From Cyclobacteriaceae bacterium (lineage in GTDB: Bacteria > Bacteroidota > Bacteroidia > Cytophagales > Cyclobacteriaceae): a DNA stretch of 64,000 bases. This document shows positions 53,217-60,322 of the stretch, piece by piece. Made by a program: the position numbers and the translations under genes. The stretch is from contig JAEUUC010000008.1 of the NCBI GenBank assembly GCA_016787665.1, positions 154,518-218,517 of the forward strand. Reading direction: 5' to 3'. The first letter of the stretch is position 1, and every line of letters begins with the position of its first letter. Below the pieces are notes generated by a model. It was not told the DNA's origin and made no database searches. It was given only the letters and a program-made list of their open reading frames with translations.

Positions 53217-54098
53217 TCAATTCGGTAAGAAGTTATGACTTGGTATCAGAAGTAGCCTTCCGGGTTCCAGGCAAATGGCTGTAACAATGTCTCGCGAAAA
53301 TGCAGGCATCGTACCATTGGTTGTTGGGTCAGTCAAGGCGATAGCATTTCCGAAAGGCAGGAAGTACCGCCCAGGTTTGAGCAGGAATGTATGGTTAGCT
53401 GAACGTTCGATTATGAAAATGTAATGCCTGCCAACAGTCACCCCGGTGAAATCGAAATTGGTAATGCTTCCACTCTGTGTAAACTTAATGATAGCTTTAC
53501 CCGCAAGGTTTATCACGGGTACTCCGGAGACATCACCCAGGTCAACATAGCGCCATTGATTAAAGTCAAGCGCAGCAAGGGCATCCGTCAGGTCTTCTGT
53601 CTTTACAAGCTGTGCATCGCTGAGAATGGCATTCAATTCTCCAAGCGTGTCAATATCTTCTGCTGTCAGGTAGTTAAGCCCCTGAATGATGTTGTAAAGT
53701 TTCTCCAGTGTGTCCGCATTAGCCGGTGCATTTCCCTTAACTGCATTGATGGCATTGGTGAGGTCTACCTCTTTAATTAAGTCTGCATCCGAAAGGATGG
53801 CATTTAATTCTGCCAGCGTATCAATGTCCTGTGCGGTGAGAAAATTCAGGCTTTGAATGATGTTATAGATTTTCCCCAGCGTATCGGCAATAGGTGGAAC
53901 ATTTCCTTTAACCGATTGAACGGCACTGTCAAGGTTTTCTGTTTTAACCAGCACAGCATCGGTAATGATGGCATTCAGCTTGGCCAGTGTATCAATATCT
54001 TCACGCTTTAACGCATTCATTTCAGTAGTGAATTTCAAATAGATTTCATACACCAGCTCTTCGATGGCTGAATGAAACGGTGGCTTAGGAATGCTCAT
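53217..54098 (-). CDS. fibre-like protein with 57-residue tandem repeats
   Basis: A 293-residue protein. Residues 30-86 and 87-143 are two full 57-residue repeats and 144-177 a partial third (LTAQDIDTLAELNAILSDAD, then KGNAPANADTLEKLYNIIQG). They look like a helical shaft. Residues about 180-293 are a beta-rich head (KAIIKFTQSGSITNFDFTGV, GRHYIFIIERSANHTFLLKP), as in phage-type attachment domains. Its start overlaps the upstream gene by 4 nt and it ends 1 nt before the LRR fibre gene begins, so the two probably form one spike or fibre. No signal peptide. Confidence 0.65.
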   Translation of the reverse strand: MSIPKPPFHSAIEELVYEIYLKFTTEMNALKREDIDTLAKLNAIITDAVLVKTENLDSAVQSVKGNVPPIADTLGKIYNIIQSLNFLTAQDIDTLAELNAILSDADLIKEVDLTNAINAVKGNAPANADTLEKLYNIIQGLNYLTAEDIDTLGELNAILSDAQLVKTEDLTDALAALDFNQWRYVDLGDVSGVPVINLAGKAIIKFTQSGSITNFDFTGVTVGRHYIFIIERSANHTFLLKPGRYFLPFGNAIALTDPTTNGTMPAFSRDIVTAICLEPGRLLLIPSHNFLPN

Positions 54099-54760
54099 AC
54101 TACATCCGGTTTAAAAATCCACCCCAAAGCCAACGCAGCAAAGATGCTCGTTGCTGTTACGATTCGTTTTAATGTAGTTCTTCGCAAGGCCCGGAAGTCA
54201 ATCAGCGTGTAGGTGAAACTGTTACCATACAACTTTGTATGTTGGTTACAGAGCTTTAGAAAAGTTTGGAAGTCATCCGCATCCTGGAACACCTGGCATC
54301 CGGCTGAATATTTGTTGATAAGCTTTGTCGTTCCTGCCCGCTCTGCTCTGTGAATGTTGATACCAAAGTATCCAGTCTCTCTTTCTCCATTGTAAAAGTC
54401 AAGCAGTGCATCACGGTCATAATCACGAATAACCGTGACAGGCCTCACCTGGACGAGGGCTTCATAAAGACCCTTGTGGGAGCCAATCGCATAAGCATCG
54501 CGGTATTGACCTTGTGCCAAGATTGCTGTGCCCTTCTCGTACATCGGGTTGTTCAACCAGTAGGTTCCTGGATCGGTAGTAGCCGGATAGACATGGTAGT
54601 TCCATGATCCATCCGGCTTTTTGTAGAAGACATGCACTTCATCATCAAAGCGATTTGCCTCAACACTCTTCGACCGGAGACCGACAATATTCAACCGGTA
54701 GGGTTCGGTGTAAAGAACATAGCCATAGTATTTCAATATCGCTTTGAGGCGTGATAACAT
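54095..54760 (-). CDS. L,D-transpeptidase-like protein with C-terminal membrane helix
   Basis: A 221-residue protein. The signature of L,D-transpeptidase-fold enzymes is recognisable: GYFGINIHRA with His137, then NKYSAGCQVF with Cys155, 18 residues apart, as in the HX14-17-SxGC pattern. A C-terminal membrane helix (about 200-217, ATSIFAALALGWIF) would anchor it. Within a virion-like operon next to a muramidase it may cut or remodel peptidoglycan during entry or release. The fold match is my reading of a short motif, not an alignment. Confidence 0.55.
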   Translation of the reverse strand: MLSRLKAILKYYGYVLYTEPYRLNIVGLRSKSVEANRFDDEVHVFYKKPDGSWNYHVYPATTDPGTYWLNNPMYEKGTAILAQGQYRDAYAIGSHKGLYEALVQVRPVTVIRDYDRDALLDFYNGERETGYFGINIHRAERAGTTKLINKYSAGCQVFQDADDFQTFLKLCNQHTKLYGNSFTYTLIDFRALRRTTLKRIVTATSIFAALALGWIFKPDVV

Positions 54761-54794
54761 GCTTCGTTGATTTTTACAGTTGGACTTACGTTGC

Positions 54795-55322
54795 CTAGGC
54801 AGGGTTGTACTTAAAAGCTTTCAGACGATTCATCCAGCCTCTGTAGAAGACCATTTGATCCGGTCTTCTCTTGACGATGTTTTCAAGGAAAACAGTTCGC
54901 TCTGATTTCAATTGGTCAAACAACTTTTCCTGATCAGCACAATTAATGGCTGCGAGTGTTTGAGCACCTACAATACCATCAATGGTTACTTTCAATACAC
55001 GTTGCACTATTTTGGCCACTGTCTTCCTGCCGGAATGGTAGCCCCAATCCACGATGAACTCCGCCACCGATTGATTGAGAATAAAATCCGCACGGAAGTA
55101 ATCCCAGAAAATTTTCTTGGCTATGTATCGTGCATCATCCTCACTGAGCATTTTGATGTCTTCTGCATCAATGTCTCCATCTCCATCCTTGTCATGACCG
55201 TATTGCTGCCATACGGAGAGGATAACTCCGTATTTGGTCGGTCCGCCTTTGTCCAATGGGTGGTTCACATACCCTCCCTCCAATCGCAGGAGCTTGCCTG
55301 CAAAATCTTCAAACTTTGCCAT
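54795..55322 (-). CDS. GH108 family N-acetylmuramidase (endolysin) with EF-hand loop
   Basis: A 175-residue lysozyme-like enzyme of glycoside hydrolase family 108 with a C-terminal PG_binding_3 segment. The catalytic glutamate lies in LLRLEGGYVNHPLDKGGPTK (Glu15), followed by YGVILSVWQQYG, and later DWGYHSGRKTVAKIVQRVL and VTIDGIVGAQTLAAI. Residues 44-55, DKDGDGDIDAED, form a complete 12-residue EF-hand calcium loop inserted where relatives usually have a short turn. No signal peptide, so it would need a holin or act from inside a particle. It probably cuts the cell wall for release or entry. Confidence 0.85.
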   Translation of the reverse strand: MAKFEDFAGKLLRLEGGYVNHPLDKGGPTKYGVILSVWQQYGHDKDGDGDIDAEDIKMLSEDDARYIAKKIFWDYFRADFILNQSVAEFIVDWGYHSGRKTVAKIVQRVLKVTIDGIVGAQTLAAINCADQEKLFDQLKSERTVFLENIVKRRPDQMVFYRGWMNRLKAFKYNPA

Positions 55323-55336
55323 TGTTAATTTTGATT

Positions 55337-56305
55337 TTAAGTGTACTTGACGTCTTGTGTTGGGACTTTCAGAATGCTGTTGTCAACCGAGCGAAACCAG
55401 GTCATGCCATTAGCTACTTCAAGCTCATCACCGAGTATCGTATTCCTGAGCACAGGTATCCGGTTATTGCGTGAGTCCGTAACGACTGTGGCGCGGATGG
55501 TGATCAAGTCCTTATACAAGCGGATGCCTTGAAGGCTCCACGTGCCTGAACTATTCACCTTTAAACCCATGCGCAGGAATTCATTTCGTATCTGCACTTT
55601 GGCAGCTTCATTGCTTTTGAAAGCATATTCCAACAAATCGGTAACGATGGTCTTTGCTATGAAGCTCTGCTTCTTGTAGTATTCGTTCACCGCTGAGTAA
55701 TCGCTAACCGTTTTAAGCTGCCTCAGCACAGACAATACATCATTCAGGCTTTTTGCCTGGGCAGCCTTGTATAAGCTGGAAGCCAACGCTGCCGGATTGA
55801 AAACAACCTGAACGGCTCCTGTGCCGATGATTCTGTTAAAGAGAGCTTCATCTACTGTTTCCGGATAACCTGCTGTTTTCAACGCACCGGCAGTCTGCGA
55901 TCCAAATATTCCATCAATGAGAATGGAAGGTGTTGTCTTCGCTAATGCCTGTTGCAGCATTGTTACCCGTGAGCCTCTGCTTCCTTTTTTCAAAGGAAAG
56001 CTGTCGGTACCTGATGATGAAGTGATTGTCCGGGAAGCTGTTGACGCATAGGAAACCGGAAGTGTGTTGTTGATGATGATTGTATCGGAAGGAATCTGAT
56101 TTTGTGTCATAGCCTTCTTCTTTCTCATCCTGTCATACACCAGGTAACCACCTCCGCCAAGAGCAGCAAGTGCAAGCGCATAGACAAATACTTTGGCAGG
56201 TTTAACGTTTCCTGATTTCTTTGCCGTCTTCGCTTTACCTTGTTGCTGAGGTTTCGGTTTACGGTTTGGAGTAATTTTCTTTCCCTTCGTTACTTTCTTC
56301 GCCAT
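55337..56305 (-). CDS. membrane-anchored peptidoglycan-binding protein
   Basis: A 322-residue protein from the ATG at 56305. A very basic N-terminus (about 1-38, many K) precedes a membrane helix (about 39-58, VFVYALALAALGGGGYLVYD). Residues about 103-150 are a PG_binding_1-like domain (FPLKKGSRGSRVTMLQQAL, ILIDGIFGSQTAGALKTAG). The rest is helical (about 165-245) then beta-rich (SGTWSLQGIRLYKDLITIRA). The start ATG overlaps the preceding stop by 1 nt. The basic tail plus helix plus wall-binding domain would suit a particle membrane protein facing the cell wall. Confidence 0.7.
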   Translation of the reverse strand: MAKKVTKGKKITPNRKPKPQQQGKAKTAKKSGNVKPAKVFVYALALAALGGGGYLVYDRMRKKKAMTQNQIPSDTIIINNTLPVSYASTASRTITSSSGTDSFPLKKGSRGSRVTMLQQALAKTTPSILIDGIFGSQTAGALKTAGYPETVDEALFNRIIGTGAVQVVFNPAALASSLYKAAQAKSLNDVLSVLRQLKTVSDYSAVNEYYKKQSFIAKTIVTDLLEYAFKSNEAAKVQIRNEFLRMGLKVNSSGTWSLQGIRLYKDLITIRATVVTDSRNNRIPVLRNTILGDELEVANGMTWFRSVDNSILKVPTQDVKYT

Positions 56306-56703
56306 CACTTCTTCGCGTTTAAAATCCTGATTACCTCGTTATATTCCTCGCTGCTCAATTCATCCTCCAGGTCAGCGTTCAGGCTACGGCCATACAGGCG
56401 GGAGTATTCACGTTGTACTTTCGTGTACATGCTTTTTGACGGGAGTTCATTGAACACCTGCATCACTAATTTTTCGTTTGTTCCCCACCCGAAGTAGTTG
56501 TCGTTGTCAAACGCCATCTTCAACTGTTTGGCATACGTTGCCGGATCGCCTTCTTCCAGGCTACGACTTTGGGATATGTTCGCCCTCGTCTTTTTATAGA
56601 AGTGACGCGCCAGGAAAAACAAACCGGTGGCCGTACCGAGTCCAAGTGTTGAAAAGATGACTACGGTCTTCAGGTTCTGAATTTTCTGTGCATCCAACTC
56701 CAT
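56305..56703 (-). CDS. one-pass membrane protein with an annexin-like repeat
   Basis: A 132-residue protein from the ATG at 56703. One membrane helix (about 13-32) is followed by a basic stretch (HFYKKTR) and, at about 55-130, a segment that reads like a single annexin repeat: GWGTNEKLVMQVF (residues 72 on, the GxGT calcium loop), YSRLYGRSLNADLEDELSSE (about 100-119) with an acidic residue 38-39 positions after the GxGT threonine, the spacing of annexin type II calcium sites. Annexins bind acidic membranes with calcium. Function here is unknown; the match is by eye. Confidence 0.6.
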   Translation of the reverse strand: MELDAQKIQNLKTVVIFSTLGLGTATGLFFLARHFYKKTRANISQSRSLEEGDPATYAKQLKMAFDNDNYFGWGTNEKLVMQVFNELPSKSMYTKVQREYSRLYGRSLNADLEDELSSEEYNEVIRILNAKK

Positions 56704-56741
56704 ACTTACTCGCCCCAATTATCTTTTACCCTCGAAAAGGA

Positions 56742-56924
56742 TTATAAACCCAATGCTTTCTTCGCGATGGATGTCTTTACGGGATCATTCTTTACCACAT
56801 CGGCAAGCTTGGCAATCTCACGTGCCTTCAGCTTCTGCATCAACACCGATGCGGCTGCCAGTTTTACCTCTGCCTCTCCCTGCGTTTGAGCTTCAATGCT
56901 CACTTCAAAACTGAACTTGTTCAT
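56742..56924 (-). CDS. small helical protein, 60 residues
   Basis: Short protein MNKFSFEVSIEAQTQGEAEV and on, with a beta strand then a lysine/alanine-rich amphipathic helix region (KLAAASVLMQKLKAREIAKL). No family recognised. It is kept as real because it sits in register in the operon with 34- and 38-nt gaps, has an ATG start and no competing frame. It could be a small structural or DNA-binding component. Confidence 0.6.
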   Translation of the reverse strand: MNKFSFEVSIEAQTQGEAEVKLAAASVLMQKLKAREIAKLADVVKNDPVKTSIAKKALGL

Positions 56925-56958
56925 GATTTGATTTTTTAAAGGTTGATTGATTATTTAC

Positions 56959-57777
56959 TTATGCTGATGCCTTCATGCTCACTTGGTTGAGCATCAGGTC
57001 AATCTTACTCTTGTCATCGGCAAGGTTTTGCAGAATGTGCAGCACCTTATCGAATTCATCTTTTGTGAATTGCGACTTTAGTTGATTGACAAACTGAATA
57101 GCAGCCTGTTCTTCTTCGGTCAATGATGACTGTGAAGTTGTTGACTTTGGTTTGAAAGAAACTTCCGTTTCAGGTGTTAGTTCTTCCCTGTTTTCAGCGT
57201 TATCCGATTGTAGTAATCCGGCTAACGCCTCACCACCTGGAAATGCTGCCATCAACTTTGGATTTCGTTTAATGAAACTTTCCACCAGGCTTGACCCTAC
57301 ATCACCAAGAAAACTATTCAAAGGTGATTGTTTCAATTCCAACCTGGCGTTTTGCTTCTCCAGTTCGTCCACTTCACCTTCCAGGTCGGCAATGTGCTGT
57401 TTGAGTTTTCTGTTTTCCTCGTGCAAGGTTTCATACTCTTTGTCGCGAAGTTTTCGTTGTACCTGTTCATCCACGATGTTCTTCACATCTACTCCTGACA
57501 AACCTTCCTTTGATTCCTCACCGAAGTAGAAAATGCGTTTCTCGTTGTTGTTGCTTGAACCGGTGAAAAGTAAAACTTCGATTGATCGAGTGTCGGCAGT
57601 AACGAAGTTTTCAAACATGGAGAACATATCCGGATCACTTGTCCTGCGAACGGCTTTAAAACCATCCACCAGGATTTCGTAATCAATGGGTTGTCCTTTT
57701 TGATGGTACAGTCTCAAGTATTGGAGCAGGTTGTCAATCTTCTTCTGTTCGTATTTTTCTTTATTCGGTAGTGCCAT
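56959..57777 (-). CDS. coiled-coil protein of the element
   Basis: A 272-residue protein: an N-terminal domain (about 1-95; NLLQYLRLYHQKGQPIDYEI, SIEVLLFTGSSNNNEKRIFY), a clear coiled coil (about 105-150; EENRKLKQHIADLEGEVDEL), a flexible middle and a C-terminal helical segment (EEQAAIQFVNQLKSQFTKDE). No family recognised. The layout (head, coiled coil, linker, helical tail) suggests a structural or scaffolding role. It lies 6 nt after the 103-residue beta protein gene. Confidence 0.65.
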   Translation of the reverse strand: MALPNKEKYEQKKIDNLLQYLRLYHQKGQPIDYEILVDGFKAVRRTSDPDMFSMFENFVTADTRSIEVLLFTGSSNNNEKRIFYFGEESKEGLSGVDVKNIVDEQVQRKLRDKEYETLHEENRKLKQHIADLEGEVDELEKQNARLELKQSPLNSFLGDVGSSLVESFIKRNPKLMAAFPGGEALAGLLQSDNAENREELTPETEVSFKPKSTTSQSSLTEEEQAAIQFVNQLKSQFTKDEFDKVLHILQNLADDKSKIDLMLNQVSMKASA

Positions 57778-57783
57778 AAATTT

Positions 57784-58095
57784 TCAATTCACGATGATTA
57801 CTTGTATAAATCTTATTCTTCGTTTCGTGCTTCCTGGATTGGTGATCCTGATCTCACCCCGATGCACGTGGATACACTCCGGTATCAGATTGTCGGTGGA
57901 ATCGTACATTCCATAATCAGAGTCCACCACAAGTCCAGGAGGCTCATCAATGATGAAGAACATCTGGTTGTAAGCGGGAATCACAATCGTGCTTTCAGCT
58001 TCCACGATGAAGTGACGATGACGGAAATAGAACCGCTTGTACCCTTGTTGCTCCAATCGTATCGGTGCGTACTGAAGAATAAACTGTTCGGTCAT
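57784..58095 (-). CDS. small beta-rich protein, unknown
   Basis: A 103-residue protein with eight or so predicted strands (LQYAPIRLEQQGYKRFYFRH, AESTIVIPAYNQMFFII, GEIRITNPGSTKRRIRFIQV). The size and strand pattern would suit a jelly-roll or Ig-like minor structural protein. No family recognised. Its start overlaps the upstream gene stop by 4 nt. Confidence 0.6.
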   Translation of the reverse strand: MTEQFILQYAPIRLEQQGYKRFYFRHRHFIVEAESTIVIPAYNQMFFIIDEPPGLVVDSDYGMYDSTDNLIPECIHVHRGEIRITNPGSTKRRIRFIQVIIVN

Positions 58096-58460
58096 AGGTT
58101 AATCTCCATTGGTTCCAGGTAGTCTGTGTTTTCACTTTCGTCCTCTATCAACTTCTCATCCGCAATCACATCCTCTAACTCTTCGGCCAGTTCGCACTCC
58201 ACGTAGATCGTGAGCACAAAAGGCTTATCGAATTGCTCTCCTTTGAACCACGCATAGATCGTTGCCGTGTCACCATCAACATTCACCGGCTTGATGCGAG
58301 GAACTTTTCCTGTAACCCAGGACTTGTCACTTTCAAACTGTGCGTCTTCCACCTGTAGCAAGGCTTCATCGGATGGCTCGATACCCGCTTCCTTCACCAG
58401 GGCTACGTGAAACACGTCCATCTTATCGTTCGACTGAAAGCTTACGGTTCCAAGTGCCAT
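58092..58460 (-). CDS. acidic beta-rich protein, unknown
   Basis: A 122-residue protein, strongly acidic in its C-terminal third (ECELAEELEDVIADEKLIED). Beta strands dominate residues 1-90 (GTVSFQSNDKMDVFHVALV, TATIYAWFKGEQFDKPFVLT). No family recognised. It overlaps its neighbours by 19 nt (upstream 52-residue gene) and 4 nt (downstream), so it belongs to the operon. Confidence 0.6.
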   Translation of the reverse strand: MALGTVSFQSNDKMDVFHVALVKEAGIEPSDEALLQVEDAQFESDKSWVTGKVPRIKPVNVDGDTATIYAWFKGEQFDKPFVLTIYVECELAEELEDVIADEKLIEDESENTDYLEPMEINL

Positions 58461-58600
58461 GTTGCTGATGCGGTTACTAAGATTCCTGTTACTTTTTTCA
58501 CATTGGCCGGAAGGTGTATCTCGACAGGCTTAAACCTTTCAAGCTTGTTTACCTCCAGCTTCGTTACGATGATCTTCCGTTTTGTCCTGGTGACTATCAT
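58442..58600 (-). CDS. small basic protein, 52 residues
   Basis: Frame from ATG at 58600: MIVTRTKRKIIVTKLEVNKL, then ERFKPVEIHLPANVKKVTGI and a short tail ending WHLEP. It fills an otherwise empty 150-nt gap in a tightly packed operon, starting 10 nt after the previous stop and overlapping the next start by 19 nt. No known family; beta-rich and basic. Too short for standard gene finding. Confidence 0.55.
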   Translation of the reverse strand: MIVTRTKRKIIVTKLEVNKLERFKPVEIHLPANVKKVTGILVTASATWHLEP

Positions 58601-58610
58601 GCTTACCTGT

Positions 58611-58991
58611 TTATTTCATTTCACAGAGCAGACCGATAATCACTTTGTAAGCCGAGAAAGCTGCATTCGGATTGTGTGTGTCCTTGAACTGGATTTTCAG
58701 TTCACCGTTTCCAGCCACCACACCATTCCCAAGCGATTTGTATTTCTGATCGGGAGGCACGGCCAACCCGCTCATGAACATCTTGCTTTCGAAATCTTCC
58801 GGATAAAGTTCTTCACCGCTCAGCTCGATGCGCTGAGAGCCCCGGTAGAACAAGAGGTTCGGTTTGTCTGAACTCATCACAATGCCATGCACCACTTTCA
58901 CGTTCTTGTCCAAATCAAACTTCTTGCTCACCGGTTGACCTTCAGCATCCACAAGAAATGTGTAGATCTTATCCACCCACCGCTTCTCCAT
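58611..58991 (-). CDS. beta-rich structural-type protein, unknown
   Basis: A 126-residue protein (MEKRWVDKIYTFLVDAEGQP) with many predicted strands (VKVVHGIVMSSDKPNLLFYR, NGELKIQFKDTHNPNAAF) and a C-terminal helix-like IIGLLCEMK. No family recognised. It follows the 242-residue protein gene by 2 nt, which suggests that the two products are made in a fixed ratio; a capsid-associated minor protein is one idea. Confidence 0.6.
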   Translation of the reverse strand: MEKRWVDKIYTFLVDAEGQPVSKKFDLDKNVKVVHGIVMSSDKPNLLFYRGSQRIELSGEELYPEDFESKMFMSGLAVPPDQKYKSLGNGVVAGNGELKIQFKDTHNPNAAFSAYKVIIGLLCEMK

Positions 58992-58993
58992 GA

Positions 58994-59722
58994 CTAAGGA
59001 ATAGTTGCTGTGCCTTCAAGTCCTACATAGATCACCGAGTTGGCATCAAGCCCTTTGATGGTACCCAACTCGATTTCAAATTCAATGTCCACATCATCAT
59101 GGATGAGTCGCGGATTCGACAGCTTGTAGAATCCTTTCGGAACCATATCAAACTGTGTGGTTACAAACTTCCGGTTGGACGTATCGCTCACAAGCTGCTT
59201 CTTGTTGGCTTTCAACTTGAATTCTCCGTTTGCCAATGCGCCAACATTCTCGATGGTCTCGAATTTCGCTGTCTTGATGTCGTCAATGTCCAGCGAATCG
59301 GCTACACCATGCAGGAGATAGATTCCCGAAACAAGCAACGCCATGTTCTTGGGAAGCTTGGCATTGCTGATGTTACGCAGGTTCACTTCCTTCACGTCCT
59401 GACTTTCGAACATCTTGATGGTCTTGGCGCCTTTCACCGGCTTGATCGTATAGATCAGGTGGTCTGCCAGGCGCAGCTTGCCCTGGAGCAGTTGCTCCTT
59501 GATGTGTTTGGGCAGTTCAACAAAGAACTTCTCAAACTCTGCACGCGATCCCTGTGAGGGGATATGTCGCTTGGTGATCTTGCTCATCGCCTTCGCCCGT
59601 TGTACGGGATTCAGCGCATTCAGATACCCCAATAGTTCGGTATCTACTTCTCCGTTCAAACCCAACAACTCGGTCGGATTTGTGTACTCACTCTCCATGA
59701 TTTGTCCTAATGCTCCCAGCAT
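58994..59722 (-). CDS. candidate major structural protein of the element
   Basis: A 242-residue protein. The N-terminal third is helical and holds LGLNGEVDTELLGYLNAL; residues about 85-242 are rich in strands (LADHLIYTIKPVKGAKTIKM, GEFKLKANKKQLVSD, FYKLSNPRLIHDDVDIEFEI, VIYVGLEGTATIP). The C-terminal pattern resembles jelly-roll coat proteins of membrane-containing phages, but this is a visual impression, not homology. It sits in the operon where a coat protein would be expected, after the protease and a membrane protein gene. Start could also be the ATG at 59698. Confidence 0.5.
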   Translation of the reverse strand: MLGALGQIMESEYTNPTELLGLNGEVDTELLGYLNALNPVQRAKAMSKITKRHIPSQGSRAEFEKFFVELPKHIKEQLLQGKLRLADHLIYTIKPVKGAKTIKMFESQDVKEVNLRNISNAKLPKNMALLVSGIYLLHGVADSLDIDDIKTAKFETIENVGALANGEFKLKANKKQLVSDTSNRKFVTTQFDMVPKGFYKLSNPRLIHDDVDIEFEIELGTIKGLDANSVIYVGLEGTATIP

Positions 59723-59748
59723 ATCTTCTTATGTTTAATAGTTATTCG

Positions 59749-60321
59749 TTAAAACTCACGTTCAATTTCCTCGACTGCGTTCATGCTGCTCATGTTGGCA
59801 ATCTGTTCCTGTATCCTGTCTATGGCTGACATATCCAGTTCCTTCGCTTCGTTGTAAGGGTTCACGAAGTAGGTCACTTGTTCTTCGTTATTGCCACCTT
59901 CCAGTCCGGCAGTGGGTGTCGGTTCTGCCTTACCGATGTAGAGCTTCTCCGAGAAATTCTTGAAGAATGTTCCAACACGATCTTTAGCTTGTTCTGCAAT
60001 TTGCTTCATGTCAAAGCCATCAACACCTTGCACCGTTTTGTTTTGGTTCTGGAAGCCGTTACTCAGCGTGAGCCCTAAACCAGCTGCGATGATGTAGGGA
60101 TTCTTCTTATGAAATCCCACTAACGTTACCGGTATGCCTGCCAGCAGCGAGTGCTTGCCAAGTGCGGCACCGGCACCTCCGGCTGCAATTGCGGTGAGCA
60201 GCATCAGCCCGCCTTTGGTCACTGTTTGCGCTACCGGATGTTCCATCACTTGTGATGTTCCGAAGAGCGCACCTGATTGTTTTTGTTTCTTATTCTTTCT
60301 TCTCCTTTTGCCCCGTGCCAT
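59749..60321 (-). CDS. two-pass membrane protein with basic N-terminus
   Basis: A 190-residue protein. The first 15 residues are nearly all K and R (ARGKRRRKNKKQKQ), followed by two glycine/alanine-rich hydrophobic segments (about 37-53, LMLLTAIAAGGAGAALG; and about 58-85, LLAGIPVTLVGFHKKNPYII with AAGLGLTLSNG) and an acidic C-terminal half containing AGLEGGNNEEQ. No family recognised. The basic end could bind nucleic acid inside a membrane-bound particle. It starts 1 nt after the stop of the transglutaminase-fold gene. Confidence 0.6.
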   Translation of the reverse strand: MARGKRRRKNKKQKQSGALFGTSQVMEHPVAQTVTKGGLMLLTAIAAGGAGAALGKHSLLAGIPVTLVGFHKKNPYIIAAGLGLTLSNGFQNQNKTVQGVDGFDMKQIAEQAKDRVGTFFKNFSEKLYIGKAEPTPTAGLEGGNNEEQVTYFVNPYNEAKELDMSAIDRIQEQIANMSSMNAVEEIEREF

Positions 60322-60322
60322 G

